From the NCBI RefSeq assembly GCF_016862075.1, contig NZ_BOMG01000044.1:186001-250000 (forward strand): DNA of 64,000 nucleotides. The letters are read 5' to 3'. The stretch is from Actinoplanes couchii (GTDB lineage: Bacteria > Actinomycetota > Actinomycetes > Mycobacteriales > Micromonosporaceae). This document shows, in pieces, positions 34,874 to 43,546 of this stretch (positions are counted from its first letter, which is position 1; the number at the start of each line of letters is the position of its first letter). Made by a program: the position numbers and the translations under genes. The notes under the pieces are model-generated. The model saw only the letters and a list, made by a program, of their open reading frames with translations. It was not told where the DNA came from and did no database searches.

Positions 34874-35488
34874 TTACGGCACCGCCACCGGAGCCGACCA
34901 GCGCCGGTACAGCGCGACGATCCGCAGTCCTGTGATCAGTGTCGCGGCGGCGGCCAGCGGCAGCAGGTGTGCCTGGTCCAGCCGGTACAGGACAGTCACC
35001 AGCACGGCGCCGCCCAGGGCGACCACCGCGTATATCTCTCGTTGCAGAACCGCCGGGATCTCCCCGGTGAGCAGGTCGCGGGTCAGGCCGCCGCCGATGG
35101 CTGTGAGCATTCCCACCAGGCAGGCGCCGACCGCCGGCACACCGGCCTCCAGGGCCTTCAGGGTGCCGGTCACGGTGAACAGGCCCAAGCCAGCGGCGTC
35201 CAGCACCAGCACGGTCCGGCGCACCCGGTGCAGAGCCGGGTGCAGCCAGAAGACCGCGACCGAGGCGACGACGGCGGTCACCGCATATCGCCAGTCGGCG
35301 AACGCCAGCGGAGGGACCGCGCCGATCACCACGTCGCGCAGGATGCCGCCCCCGAGCGCGGCCGCGAAACCGACGAATGCGACCCCGAACAGGTCGAGCC
35401 GTTTCGCGACGGCGGCCGAGGCCCCCGACGCGGCGAACACCGCTACACCGATCAGATCCGCGACGAGCAGCGCGTACCCACCCGTCAC
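34874..35488 (-). CDS. Trimeric intracellular cation (TRIC) channel family protein (UPF0126)
   Basis: A 204-residue membrane protein with seven predicted helices in two repeats of three plus one. The paired signature GGGILRDVVIG (near residue 48) and GGGLTRDLLTGEIPAVL (near residue 132) marks the internal repeat of the UPF0126/TRIC family, a cation-selective channel family. The GTG start is 7 bp after the DUF3039 gene, with which it is probably cotranscribed. Ion selectivity in bacteria is unresolved for most members. Confidence 0.88.
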   Translation of the reverse strand: MTGGYALLVADLIGVAVFAASGASAAVAKRLDLFGVAFVGFAAALGGGILRDVVIGAVPPLAFADWRYAVTAVVASVAVFWLHPALHRVRRTVLVLDAAGLGLFTVTGTLKALEAGVPAVGACLVGMLTAIGGGLTRDLLTGEIPAVLQREIYAVVALGGAVLVTVLYRLDQAHLLPLAAAATLITGLRIVALYRRWSAPVAVP

Positions 35489-35495
35489 TGGAGGA

Positions 35496-35714
35496 TCAGG
35501 CCCTCATCGCCTCGTAGATCTCCTTGCACTGCGGGCACACCGGGGATCCGGGCTTCGGCGACTTGGTCACCGGGAACGTCTCGCCGCAGAGAGCGATCAC
35601 GTGGTTGCCCATGACGGCGCTCTCGGCGATCTTCTCCTTACGGACGTAATGGAACATCTCCGGACCGGTATCGGTGTCCTGGGTCTCCGGACGCTCAAGG
35701 ATCTGGGTGCTCAC
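35496..35714 (-). CDS. DUF3039 family protein
   Basis: A 72-residue protein of the actinobacterial DUF3039 family. The core EMFHYVRKEKIAESAVMG is followed by ALCGETF and CPQCKEIY, giving three cysteines and a plausible zinc-knuckle. The GTG at 35714 begins VSTQILERP and has a weak AAGG site about 11 nt upstream. It is divergent from psuG across 108 bp and sits directly before the TRIC-type channel gene. Its function is unknown. Confidence 0.85.
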   Translation of the reverse strand: MSTQILERPETQDTDTGPEMFHYVRKEKIAESAVMGNHVIALCGETFPVTKSPKPGSPVCPQCKEIYEAMRA

Positions 35715-35822
35715 GGGTATCTGCCCTTCATCAAAGGAGCCGGTTCTCAGCCAGTAAGTCTGACACCTCACGCCTGACCGGTCCAACGACAACGCAGGTC
35801 GCGAGCGTCGTACCGTAACCCC

Positions 35823-36773
35823 GTGACTGACTTCGCGATTCGATACGGCGAGCACGTGACCCGTGCCCGCCGGGACGGCCGTCCGGTGGTGGCTCTGGAG
35901 AGCACGATCATCTCGCACGGCCTGCCGCACCCCGACAACATCCGGGTCGCCCGGGAGATCGAGCAGGCGGTCCGGGACAACGGCGCCGTCCCGGCCACCA
36001 TCGGCATGATCGACGGCGAGGTGATCGTCGGTCTGGAGGACGCTCAGGTCGAGCGGCTGGCCTCGGCCGAGTCGGTGGCCAAGCTGTCGGTGCGGGACCT
36101 CGCGATCGCCGCCGCCCGGCGCGCCGACGGGGCCACCACGGTCGCCGCCACCAGCGCGATCGCCGCCGCCGCGGGCATCGGCGTGTTCGCCACCGGCGGT
36201 CTCGGCGGGGTGCACCGGGAGGCGAACGTCACCTACGACGAGTCGGCCGACCTGACCGCCCTGGCCCGCACGCCGATCGTGGTGGTCTGCGCCGGGGTCA
36301 AGTCGATCCTCGACGTGGGCGCCACGCTGGAGCGGCTGGAGACGCTCGGCGTGTCGGTGGCCGGTTACCGGACCCGCCGGTTCCCCGGTTTCTTCATCAC
36401 CGACGGCGGCTTCGACATCGACTGGGCGCTCGACTCACCGGAGCAGGTGGCCGACTTCATCGCCGCCCGCACCGCGCAGGGTGTCACCGAGGGCGCGCTG
36501 GTCCTGGCCAACCCGCTGCCGGCCGACCAGCAGCTGGACCCGGCTCTGCACGACCGCACCCTGGCCAGCGGGCTGAACCTGCTGGCCGAGCAGAACATCA
36601 CCGGCAAGGCGGTCACCCCGTTCCTGCTGGGCCACTTCCACGCCAGCACCGAGGGGAAGAGCCTGGAGGTCAACATCCGGATCATCCTGCGCAACGCCGC
36701 CCTGGCCGCGCAGATCGCGGTGGCCGCCACCAGCGGTTCGGCCGCGCCCGTCGGTTTCGCCGTCCCCGCGTGA
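35823..36773 (+). CDS. psuG: Pseudouridine-5'-phosphate glycosidase PsuG
   Basis: A 316-residue enzyme that reversibly splits pseudouridine-5'-phosphate into uracil and ribose-5-phosphate. Family motifs are ALESTIISHGLPHPDN near residue 25, a TTVAATSAIAAAAGI segment with Ala/Thr-rich helix, FATGGLGGVHR, VVCAGVKSILDVGATLE and the C-terminal TPFLLGHFHASTEGKSL. The GTG start at 35823 lies in a run of possible starts but gives the expected length. The stop overlaps the kinase gene by 4 nt (GTGA). Together they form a two-gene pseudouridine catabolic operon. Confidence 0.93.
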   Translation: MTDFAIRYGEHVTRARRDGRPVVALESTIISHGLPHPDNIRVAREIEQAVRDNGAVPATIGMIDGEVIVGLEDAQVERLASAESVAKLSVRDLAIAAARRADGATTVAATSAIAAAAGIGVFATGGLGGVHREANVTYDESADLTALARTPIVVVCAGVKSILDVGATLERLETLGVSVAGYRTRRFPGFFITDGGFDIDWALDSPEQVADFIAARTAQGVTEGALVLANPLPADQQLDPALHDRTLASGLNLLAEQNITGKAVTPFLLGHFHASTEGKSLEVNIRIILRNAALAAQIAVAATSGSAAPVGFAVPA

Positions 36774-37660
36774 TCCTCGTCGTCGGCGACCTGGTCACCG
36801 ACGTCCTGGTCGAGCACGACGGGCCGATCCAGCCCGGCTCGGACACGGATGCCGCGATCCGGGTCGCCGGTGGCGGTCAGGCCGCCAACACCGCGGCCTG
36901 GCTGGCCCACGCCGGGCATCAGGTGACGCTGGTCGCGGCGGTCGGCGACGACCAGCCGGGCCGGGACCGGGTGGCGGAACTCTCCGCGGCCGGGGTGCGC
37001 TGCGCGGTCGAGGCGCTGCCCGGGGTGGCCACCGGCAGCGTGGTGGTGCTCACCGGGTCGTCCGAGCGCACCATGATCACCGACCGGGGCGCGTCGCTGC
37101 GGCTCGGGGCGGAGCACGTGACCGCGGTGGTCACCGGCAGTCCGGCCGCCGGGCACCTGCACCTGTCCGGCTATCCGCTGCTGCACGCCGGCTCCCGTCC
37201 GGCGGGCCTGGCGGCCCTCTCCGCCGCGGCCGGGCGAGGGATCACCGTCAGCGTCGACGCGGCGTCGGCGGCCCCGTTGCGGTCGGTGGGGGCGCAGACC
37301 TTCCTGGCTTGGGTACGAGGGATCGATCTGCTCCTCTGCAACGCCGACGAGGCGGACGTGCTGGCCGGGCCGGGCCGCCCGGAGGAGCAGGCCACGCGGC
37401 TGACCGCACACGTCCGCAACGTGGTCGTCAAACAGGGCGCGGGCGGTGCGGTGTGGGCCGGCCCGGACGGAGTTTTCCCGGTGACCGCCGACCCGGTGCC
37501 GGTGATCGACCCGACCGGGGCGGGCGACGCCTTCGCGGCGGGCCTGCTGCGCTCCTGGTGCTCCGGCGCGTCCCCGGAGGCGGCCCTGAAGTCCGGCGGC
37601 ATCCTGGGCGCACAGGCCGTCTCCCACTTCGGAGCCCGCCCGGCCCCCACCGCCCGATAA
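36770..37660 (+). CDS. psuK: PfkB-family carbohydrate kinase, probable pseudouridine kinase
   Basis: A 296-residue ribokinase-fold kinase. The N-terminal AGGGQAANTAAWLAHAG motif binds the sugar, and the C-terminal DPTGAGDAFAAGLL motif holds the catalytic Asp and anion hole. VVVKQGAGGAVW precedes it. The start GTG overlaps the psuG stop, so substrate specificity for pseudouridine is inferred from the operon: PsuK would phosphorylate pseudouridine and PsuG would cleave the product. No nucleoside transporter is encoded nearby. Ribokinase activity cannot be excluded from sequence alone. Confidence 0.85.
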   Translation: MILVVGDLVTDVLVEHDGPIQPGSDTDAAIRVAGGGQAANTAAWLAHAGHQVTLVAAVGDDQPGRDRVAELSAAGVRCAVEALPGVATGSVVVLTGSSERTMITDRGASLRLGAEHVTAVVTGSPAAGHLHLSGYPLLHAGSRPAGLAALSAAAGRGITVSVDAASAAPLRSVGAQTFLAWVRGIDLLLCNADEADVLAGPGRPEEQATRLTAHVRNVVVKQGAGGAVWAGPDGVFPVTADPVPVIDPTGAGDAFAAGLLRSWCSGASPEAALKSGGILGAQAVSHFGARPAPTAR

Positions 37661-37746
37661 CACGGTCTCGCCGTCCCCACCGACAGGTAGCGCGGGCTGA
37701 CCCTCTCCCCGCGTACCGCAGCCGGGGGTTGATCTTGAAGTTGGGG

Positions 37747-38127
37747 TCAGTCGGTGCGGGGGCGGGACTCTTCGACGATGTCGGCGTCGATGGTGATGTT
37801 GGTGGGCTCGGGGGCCGGCTGGGTCAGGGCGCGGCGCACGTCCTCCCGGGCCGCCGCGTCGGCCGCCCGCTCCTGCTTGGTCTTGGGCGGGCGGTCGTTC
37901 GCGATCAGCACCGCCATCCACGGCAGCAGGGCCATGCCGAGAGCGCACAGCACCAGCCAGAGTGGCAGCAGCGGGACCTGGGCGCTGATCAGGATGCCGC
38001 CGAGGATCAGGCAGGCGACCCGCACACTCATCATCGTGACGTAGCGGATCTGCCGGCCGCGAAGCTGATCGTCCTGGCTGCGAGCGGCGTCGGTGATCAA
38101 CACCGGGCGCTCCGGGTGTTTCTTCAC
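37747..38127 (-). CDS. DUF3099 family membrane protein
   Basis: A 126-residue protein with two transmembrane helices (about residues 32-52 and 55-76: VRVACLILGGILISAQVPLL, PLWLVLCALGMALLPWMAVL) between a short basic N-terminus and a charged C-terminal tail. It matches the actinobacterial DUF3099 family. The GTG at 38127 has GGAG 7 nt upstream; upstream in-frame codons have no initiator with a ribosome site. It is followed by the HhH-GPD gene on the same strand only after that gene's own region, so operon membership is unclear. Confidence 0.78.
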   Translation of the reverse strand: MKKHPERPVLITDAARSQDDQLRGRQIRYVTMMSVRVACLILGGILISAQVPLLPLWLVLCALGMALLPWMAVLIANDRPPKTKQERAADAAAREDVRRALTQPAPEPTNITIDADIVEESRPRTD

Positions 38128-38248
38128 GCGAGGTCTCCGATCGACCCCGTCATCCTCCCACCGGGCGGGACCTACCGCCCAGCGGGCCCGGGATCTACGG
38201 CCCTGTTCCGGGGATTCGGCCGGGCCCGGCCGAATCCCGCCACCGGCC

Positions 38249-38827
38249 CTACGCCTCTTTCGCGGCCTTCGCCTCGGCCTTGACCGCCTTCTTGTAGGCG
38301 CGGACCTTCCCCAGCGACTCGGCGTCGACGATATCGGCCACCGACTTGTAGGAGCCGTCCTCGCCGTAACCCCCGGCCGCCTCCCGCCAGCCGTCCGGCC
38401 GCACGTCGTAGAGCTTGCCCAGCAGGGCCACGAAGATCTGCGCCTTCTGCTTGCCGAAACCGGGCAGCGCGAAGATCCGCCGGTACAGCTCGGCGCCGGT
38501 CGGCACGTCCCGCCAGAGGCCGGCGGCGTCACCGTCGTACTCGTCGGCGAGCACCCGGCAGACCTCCTGCGCCCGGGCCGCCATCGCCTTCGGGAAACGG
38601 TGCAGCGCGGGCGCCTCGGAGAAGACCGCCACCAGGGCCTCGGGATCGAAATCGGCCAGCTCGGCCGCGGTGGGCTCGTGCCCGAGCCGCTGCGCCAGCA
38701 CCCACGGCGAGGTGAACGCCTTCTCCAGGGTGATCTGCTGGTCCAGCACGATCCCGAGGGTCACCGCGAGCGGGTCACGGTTGAGCAGTTCGTTGGCCTC
38801 GGCCGGGATGGGCAGCGAAAACGTCAT
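38249..38827 (-). CDS. HhH-GPD-type base-excision DNA repair protein
   Basis: A 192-residue protein of the HhH-GPD superfamily (EndoIII/AlkA-like DNA glycosylases). The helix-hairpin-helix reads LPGFGKQKAQIFVALLGK near residue 120, preceded by the N-terminal DQQITLEKAFTSPWVL helix that resembles the GPD fold. The catalytic Asp following the HhH is not unambiguous (GWREAAGGYGEDGSY region), and no Fe-S cysteine cluster is present. Lys/Ala-rich C-terminus. It could be a glycosylase or a binding-only paralogue. The ATG at 38827 is the first in frame. Confidence 0.78.
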   Translation of the reverse strand: MTFSLPIPAEANELLNRDPLAVTLGIVLDQQITLEKAFTSPWVLAQRLGHEPTAAELADFDPEALVAVFSEAPALHRFPKAMAARAQEVCRVLADEYDGDAAGLWRDVPTGAELYRRIFALPGFGKQKAQIFVALLGKLYDVRPDGWREAAGGYGEDGSYKSVADIVDAESLGKVRAYKKAVKAEAKAAKEA

Positions 38828-38874
38828 GCGCCCATTTTGCTACGCCCACCCGGTGCCCGGTTCCACCAGGGAGA

Positions 38875-39132
38875 TCAGTTCCGGACCGTGCGGGTCAGGG
38901 ACTCGTACGTGATGATCCGGACCTTCAGGGAGCGGCCGGCGACCCGGCTCAACTCGCCGATCTCCATCACGTGTTCGGCGATCCGCCGCAGGTCGGCCGG
39001 GTCCTCGACCGGCCGGTGCAGGCCCAGCGCCTGCACCGACAGGTTCCACAGGCCCTCGGCCATCTGCGGGCCGACCAGGTCGGCCAGGGCGCGCACGGCG
39101 TCCTGTTCGGTCGGTCTGTCCGGGACGGCCAT
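38875..39132 (-). CDS. Small hypothetical protein, last gene of the chemosensory operon
   Basis: An 85-residue, mostly helical soluble protein (ALADLVGPQMAEGLWNLSVQ, LRRIAEHVMEIGELSRVAGR) ending KVRIITYESLTRTVRN. I do not recognise the family. The ATG shares its A with the stop of the upstream soluble MCP gene (TGATG), so it is translationally coupled and very likely functions with that receptor. A longer in-frame extension is antisense-like and rejected. Confidence 0.65.
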   Translation of the reverse strand: MAVPDRPTEQDAVRALADLVGPQMAEGLWNLSVQALGLHRPVEDPADLRRIAEHVMEIGELSRVAGRSLKVRIITYESLTRTVRN

Positions 39133-40178
39133 CAGAACAGCTCGATGAGTGGTTCGGCGTCGTCGTGGGCCGGGCCACCGGTCTGCTGGGAGTGGGTGGT
39201 GCGCTGCCGGGACATCACGTGTTTGCGGCGCAGGTCGTCCACGCTGATCACCCGGGCCAGCAAATCCTCCTCGGTCAGGCTGTCCCGGACGTACGACGCC
39301 ACGTCCTCGCACTGCCGGCGGACGTCCGAGACGGCCTCCGCCACGTGCTCGAGCATCTGCCGGCTGATGTCCTGGAACTGCACGTGCCCGACCGCGCCGG
39401 TGGTCTCCGCGATCAGGGCCGAGGAACTGCGCTGCACCTGACCGGCCGCGGTCACGGTGTCCTTGAGGATGCCGGCCACCATCTCCGACATCTCCCGCTG
39501 GGCGTCGGCGATGCCACCGAGCCGGCGGGTCATCGCGGTCTCCTCGCTGGTCTCCGGCCCGGCCTGGTCGCTGTCGAACTGGCTGTCGTCGGAGAGCACC
39601 CCGTCGAGTTTGGCGGTCAGGTCGCCGATGCTGGAGCCGATGCCGTGCGCGGCCTCGGCGGACCGGTGGGCCAGCTTGCGGACCTCGTCGGCGACGACCG
39701 AGAAACCCTCGCCGGCCTCCCCGGCCCGGACCGCCTCGATCATCGCGTTCAGCGCGAGGATGTTGGTGGCCCGGCTGACCTCCTCGATCTGCTTGACGTG
39801 CTGGTCCAGCTCGCGCATCTGGTCGACCAGCCGGCGGATCTGCTGGTCGCGGTGCAGGAAGTAGGCGATGAGCCGGCCGACCAGCTGATCGTTCCCGGAC
39901 GTGACCCGGTTCAGCTCGGTCTCGGTCCGGCTCAGGGTGCCGGCCAGCTGGGCGACGTCACCGGCCATCACCTCGGCCAGCGAGTCGACGTTCAGGAGCT
40001 GGTGGACGATCGCCTCGGCCGCCTCCCCGGTCTGTTCGATGACATCCTTCAGGTGCCCGTCGACCACCTCGCAGTACGCCGGGACCTCGTCGAGCGCCGC
40101 GGCCACGACGTCCCCCCGCAGGCCGTCGTCCTCGTGGTCGGCGGAGGTCACCGAGAGCTTCCGGAGAAGATTCGTCAT
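39132..40178 (-). CDS. Soluble methyl-accepting chemotaxis protein-like receptor
   Basis: A 348-residue cytoplasmic protein with no transmembrane segment. Residues 25-110 are helical with no known sensor domain. The MCP signalling hairpin is centred on residues 130-175 (IEEVSRATNILALNAMIEAV, then AGEGFSVVADEVRKLAHRS). The C-terminal helices carry FQDISRQMLEHVAEAVSDV, which resembles the FQD motif of CheQ/CheZ-like and soluble MCP tails. It probably joins the array formed with CheA and the triple-CheW protein encoded upstream. The ligand is unknown; adjacency suggests that it relays signals from the small 85-residue protein or the STAS protein. Confidence 0.85.
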   Translation of the reverse strand: MTNLLRKLSVTSADHEDDGLRGDVVAAALDEVPAYCEVVDGHLKDVIEQTGEAAEAIVHQLLNVDSLAEVMAGDVAQLAGTLSRTETELNRVTSGNDQLVGRLIAYFLHRDQQIRRLVDQMRELDQHVKQIEEVSRATNILALNAMIEAVRAGEAGEGFSVVADEVRKLAHRSAEAAHGIGSSIGDLTAKLDGVLSDDSQFDSDQAGPETSEETAMTRRLGGIADAQREMSEMVAGILKDTVTAAGQVQRSSSALIAETTGAVGHVQFQDISRQMLEHVAEAVSDVRRQCEDVASYVRDSLTEEDLLARVISVDDLRRKHVMSRQRTTHSQQTGGPAHDDAEPLIELF

Positions 40179-40181
40179 GTC

Positions 40182-40553
40182 TCAGGCGCCCGGCAGAACC
40201 TGCTTGATGACACCCAGGAGCTGGTCCGGCCCGACCGGCTTGACCAGCCATCCGGTCGCGCCGGCGGCCTTCGCCTCGGCCCGCTTGCTCTGCTCCGACT
40301 CGGTGGTCAGCATCAGGATCGGGGTGAACCGCATGCCGGGGGCCTTGCGGGCCTCGCGGGCGAAGGTGATCCCGTCCATCTGCGGCATGTTGACGTCGCT
40401 GATGATCAGATTCGGCTTGACGCCCTTGCCCAGCTTGTCGAGAGCCTCCTTGCCGTGGCCGGCCGTCTCGACGGAGTAGCCGGCCTTGGTCAGGATCGAC
40501 TTCAGGCTCATCAGCATGGTGGCGGAGTCGTCGACGAGCATCACAGTGGTCAT
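40182..40553 (-). CDS. cheY: CheY-type single-domain response regulator
   Basis: A 123-residue receiver domain. The acidic pair is in LVDDSATM, phospho-acceptor Asp53 is in ISDVNMPQMDG, Thr in LMLTTESEQ, and the conserved Lys in WLVKPVGPD. It lacks any output domain, so it would act by protein interaction after phosphorylation by CheA. The ATG overlaps the stop of the STAS gene by 4 nt. A second CheY-like gene lies upstream of cheA in the same operon; the two may have different targets or one may be a phosphate sink. Confidence 0.93.
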   Translation of the reverse strand: MTTVMLVDDSATMLMSLKSILTKAGYSVETAGHGKEALDKLGKGVKPNLIISDVNMPQMDGITFAREARKAPGMRFTPILMLTTESEQSKRAEAKAAGATGWLVKPVGPDQLLGVIKQVLPGA

Positions 40554-40822
40554 GGCGATTCACTTCCCGGTTTGGCTGGCCCACCGCCCCCGGCGAGCAG
40601 TGGCAGCACCTGTGCCGCGAGGAACGCGTCAGCCGGTGCTGAGGAAATCTTCGGACGGAAAAGAAGCAGAGCCTGGAGTGCGCCGGTGTGCAGATGGTTG
40701 CAACGGCGCAGGGCCACCCGCGGCCGCTTGGCGGTCCGCAGCCAGCCCACCAGCTGTTCGACCTCGTCCACGGTGACGACGCCGACCAGGTTCGCGGTCT
40801 CCTCATGCAACTCGAGCGGCAA
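40550..40822 (-). CDS. Small STAS-like protein within the chemosensory operon
   Basis: A 90-residue protein whose pattern (LVGVVTVDEVEQLVGWLRTAKRPRVALRRC, HLHTGALQALLLF) fits a compact STAS/MlaB-like fold, though the phosphorylatable Ser is replaced by Thr in HTGAL. The TTG start at 40822 lies inside the cheA reading frame (20-bp overlap) and has a strong AAGGAGG 9 nt upstream; a second TTG at 40810 is possible. It overlaps cheY by 4 nt. STAS-like proteins occur in non-flagellar chemosensory systems, where their roles are mostly unknown. Confidence 0.7.
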   Translation of the reverse strand: MPLELHEETANLVGVVTVDEVEQLVGWLRTAKRPRVALRRCNHLHTGALQALLLFRPKISSAPADAFLAAQVLPLLAGGGGPAKPGSESP

Positions 40823-43148
40823 GTCCGAGCACCTCCTTCATGTTGAGCACCAGCAGGACCAGTCCGTCACCGAGCAGTGCGGTGCCGGAGAACTCGTCGG
40901 CGTACGCGAGCAGGCCCTCCATCGGTTTGAGGATCACGTCGACCTCGCGGTGGAACTGCTCGACGAGCAGGCCGACACGCTGGCCGTTGACGCTCACCAC
41001 CAGGATCGGCCGGTCCGCGGTCTCCGGTAGCGACCAGGGCATGTCCAGGGCGCGGGCCAGGTCGATCACCGGCACCACCTCGCCGCGCATCATCACCACG
41101 TCCTGGTGCAGGACCCGGCCCATCCCGCCGGCCGGGACCTTGACCGTCTCGACCACCAGGTCCACCGGGATGCCGAACCGCTGGCCGGCGACGCTGACCA
41201 CCATCACCTGGGTGACCGCCATCGACAGCGGCAGCCGCAGCCGGGTGGAGGTGCCCTGACCCAGCTTGGAGCGCATCGTCACGGCGCCGCCGAGCTTCTC
41301 CACGCTGGCCCGGACGGCGTCCATGCCGACCCCGCGGCCGGACAGGTCGGACACCTGGTCGGCGGTGGAGAACCCGGGACGGAACACCAGGTCGACCGCG
41401 TCCACGTCGCTCAGGGTCTCGAGTTCCTCCTCGGAGATCAGGCCCTTCTCGTACGCCTTGTGCTTGACACGATCCGGATCGACGCCCCGCCCGTCGTCGG
41501 ACACCTCGACGATGACCGCGTCGCCGTCGGCCACCGCGGTCAGGGTGAGCCGGGCGGTGTGCGACTTGCCCCGCAGCGACCGTTCGTCCGGGGTCTCGAT
41601 GCCGTGGTCGAGGCTGTTGCGCACCAGGTGCACCAGCGGGTCGCCGAGCGCCTCGATGACGTCCTTGTCGGCCATCGTGTCGCCGCCCTCGGTGACCAGC
41701 TCGATGTTCTTGCCGAGCCGCCGGCTGAGGTCGCGGACCAGCCGCGGGAACCGGCTGAACGCCACCGACAGCGGGAGCATCCGGACGTCCATCACGGCCG
41801 ACTGGAGTTCCTCGGCGATCCGGTGCAGGCCCGCGTACTGGTCCTTGATCCGGCGGCTGAGCGCCCGGCTGCCGAACTCCTCCTCGGCCGAGGCGGCCAG
41901 GAAGGTCAGCCCGTTCTTGGCCACGTTCAGCTCGCCGACCAGCTCCATCAGCCGGTCCACCTTCTCCTGGTCGACCTTGAGGACGCGGGTGCCGACCTGG
42001 CCGCCCGGGTCGTCGGCCCGGCTCTCGACCCGTTCCTCGGCGCGGGGTGGCGCCGCCGGGACCGGGGCGATCGCGACCGGCGCCGGCGCGGCCTCCCCGG
42101 CGAGCAGGTCGATCGCGGTGAGCAGCTCGGCCGGGCCGGCGGCGCCCAGGTCCACCGGCACGCCGAGCGACCGGGCCGCCGCGGCGACCGCGTGCCGGAC
42201 CGACCGGATCCGGGTGCCCTCGGTCACCACGCCGTCCATGGTCAGCGCGCGGTGGGCGGCGTGCAGCACGCTCCGGGCGTCGGCGGCCATCTCGGTGTCG
42301 ATCACCGGGGTGACCGCGACGGTCATCACCTCCTCGGCCCGCAGCGGCGGCTCACCGCTGAGGTGCCTGGTGATCGCGTCGGCGTCCAGCTCGACGATCT
42401 CGATCTGGTCGGTGACGTACCGGAACAGGTGGTTCAGCTCGCCGAGCGAGGCCCGGGTGACCACCAGGAAGGAGAGCATGCAGGTGTACTCGTCGTACTC
42501 CTGCACCGCGGGCCAGGTGCCGGGCTGCACCACGCTGAGCCGGTCCAGGGCGGGCAGCTGCCGGATCAGGTGCAGCGGGTCCTCGGCCCGGAAGAAGCAG
42601 TCGGTGTCCGGCGTGTACCAGAGGAACCGCAGCGTCGACCCGGTGGTGGACAGCCAGCCGGCGGTCTCGGTCAGCCACTCGGCGTCCAGGTAGGCCAGCC
42701 AGTCCGGGGCGGTGTCGACCAGCACGGCCGGGCCGGCGGCGGACGGGGCGGACGGCGCCGCCTCACCGCCCAGCGGGGCGCGCAGCCGGGTGATCAGGCC
42801 GGCCGCGTCGCTGCCCGCGCCGGACGGCAGCCGCTCGTGCGTGGTGACGTGGGCCAGCCAGCCGCGGATCAGGTCGAACGACGCCAGCAGGTCGTCGGTC
42901 ATCCCGGAGTCGAGAGCCAGCCGGCCGCCGCGGACCGCGTCCAGCAGGTCCTCGGCGGCGTGGGTGAGCCGGGTCAGCTCCGGGAAGTCGAAGAGCCCGG
43001 ACGAGCCCTTGAACGTGTGCGCGGCCCGGAAGACCTCGTTGACCAGCTCCGGGTCGCCGGGATCCCGCTCCAGCTGGAGCAGGCCCTCGTCGACCTGGGC
43101 GAGCAGGTCGTTGGCCTCCGCGAGGAACTGCGCGAGTAGGGGATTCAC
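40803..43148 (-). CDS. cheA: Chemotaxis histidine kinase CheA
   Basis: A 781-residue kinase. The Hpt domain has phospho-acceptor His44 in RAAHTFKGSSG. Residues 145-275 hold a domain unlike the classical P2 (LRFLWYTPDTDCFF, DPLHLIRQLPALDRL) that recalls alternative-function CheA proteins. The dimerisation helices start near 395 (KVDQEKVDRLMELVGELNVAK). The ATPase domain shows HLVRNSLDHGIETPDER and SDDGRGVDPDRVKHKAYEKG, and the CheW-like domain ends at residue 781. The ATG overlaps the upstream CheY stop by 4 nt. It would phosphorylate both CheY-type proteins and CheB of this operon. Confidence 0.95.
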   Translation of the reverse strand: MNPLLAQFLAEANDLLAQVDEGLLQLERDPGDPELVNEVFRAAHTFKGSSGLFDFPELTRLTHAAEDLLDAVRGGRLALDSGMTDDLLASFDLIRGWLAHVTTHERLPSGAGSDAAGLITRLRAPLGGEAAPSAPSAAGPAVLVDTAPDWLAYLDAEWLTETAGWLSTTGSTLRFLWYTPDTDCFFRAEDPLHLIRQLPALDRLSVVQPGTWPAVQEYDEYTCMLSFLVVTRASLGELNHLFRYVTDQIEIVELDADAITRHLSGEPPLRAEEVMTVAVTPVIDTEMAADARSVLHAAHRALTMDGVVTEGTRIRSVRHAVAAAARSLGVPVDLGAAGPAELLTAIDLLAGEAAPAPVAIAPVPAAPPRAEERVESRADDPGGQVGTRVLKVDQEKVDRLMELVGELNVAKNGLTFLAASAEEEFGSRALSRRIKDQYAGLHRIAEELQSAVMDVRMLPLSVAFSRFPRLVRDLSRRLGKNIELVTEGGDTMADKDVIEALGDPLVHLVRNSLDHGIETPDERSLRGKSHTARLTLTAVADGDAVIVEVSDDGRGVDPDRVKHKAYEKGLISEEELETLSDVDAVDLVFRPGFSTADQVSDLSGRGVGMDAVRASVEKLGGAVTMRSKLGQGTSTRLRLPLSMAVTQVMVVSVAGQRFGIPVDLVVETVKVPAGGMGRVLHQDVVMMRGEVVPVIDLARALDMPWSLPETADRPILVVSVNGQRVGLLVEQFHREVDVILKPMEGLLAYADEFSGTALLGDGLVLLVLNMKEVLGLAARVA

Positions 43149-43546
43149 GCAACATCGTCCTTCCCGGCGGTCAGCATCGTGGCGACCCGGACCAGCCGGT
43201 CCCCGGCCACCGGTTTGACCAGGTAGAGATTCGCCCCGGCCTGATAGGCGCGGTCGGCGTCACCGGGCCGGTCCTCGGTGCTGATCATCACGACCGGGGC
43301 GTCGCTGCCGACGGTGTCCGACCGCAGCGCCTCGACACAGGCGTAGCCGTTCATCTTCGGCATGTTCACGTCCACCACGAACAGGTCGAAGTCGGTGCCC
43401 AGGGCCGCCTCGACGGCCTCCAGCCCGTTGGCGGCCTCGTTCACCGCGAACCCGGCGCCGCCGAGCAGGGTGGTGTGGTAGAGCCGCACGGTGGCGGCGT
43501 CGTCGACCACGAGCACCCGGGCTCCGGTCGCGGTATCCGAGGTCAT
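43145..43546 (-). CDS. CheY-type response regulator (second receiver)
   Basis: A 133-residue single receiver domain. Motifs are VVDDAATV, phospho-acceptor Asp59 in VVDVNMPKMNGY, Ser in MISTEDRPG, and Lys in LYLVKPVAGDR. The ATG shares its A with the cheR stop and its own stop overlaps the cheA start by 4 nt, placing it between the adaptor-modification and kinase genes. It differs from the downstream CheY in the Asn of KMNG and in alpha-4. Its target is unknown. Confidence 0.92.
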   Translation of the reverse strand: MTSDTATGARVLVVDDAATVRLYHTTLLGGAGFAVNEAANGLEAVEAALGTDFDLFVVDVNMPKMNGYACVEALRSDTVGSDAPVVMISTEDRPGDADRAYQAGANLYLVKPVAGDRLVRVATMLTAGKDDVA

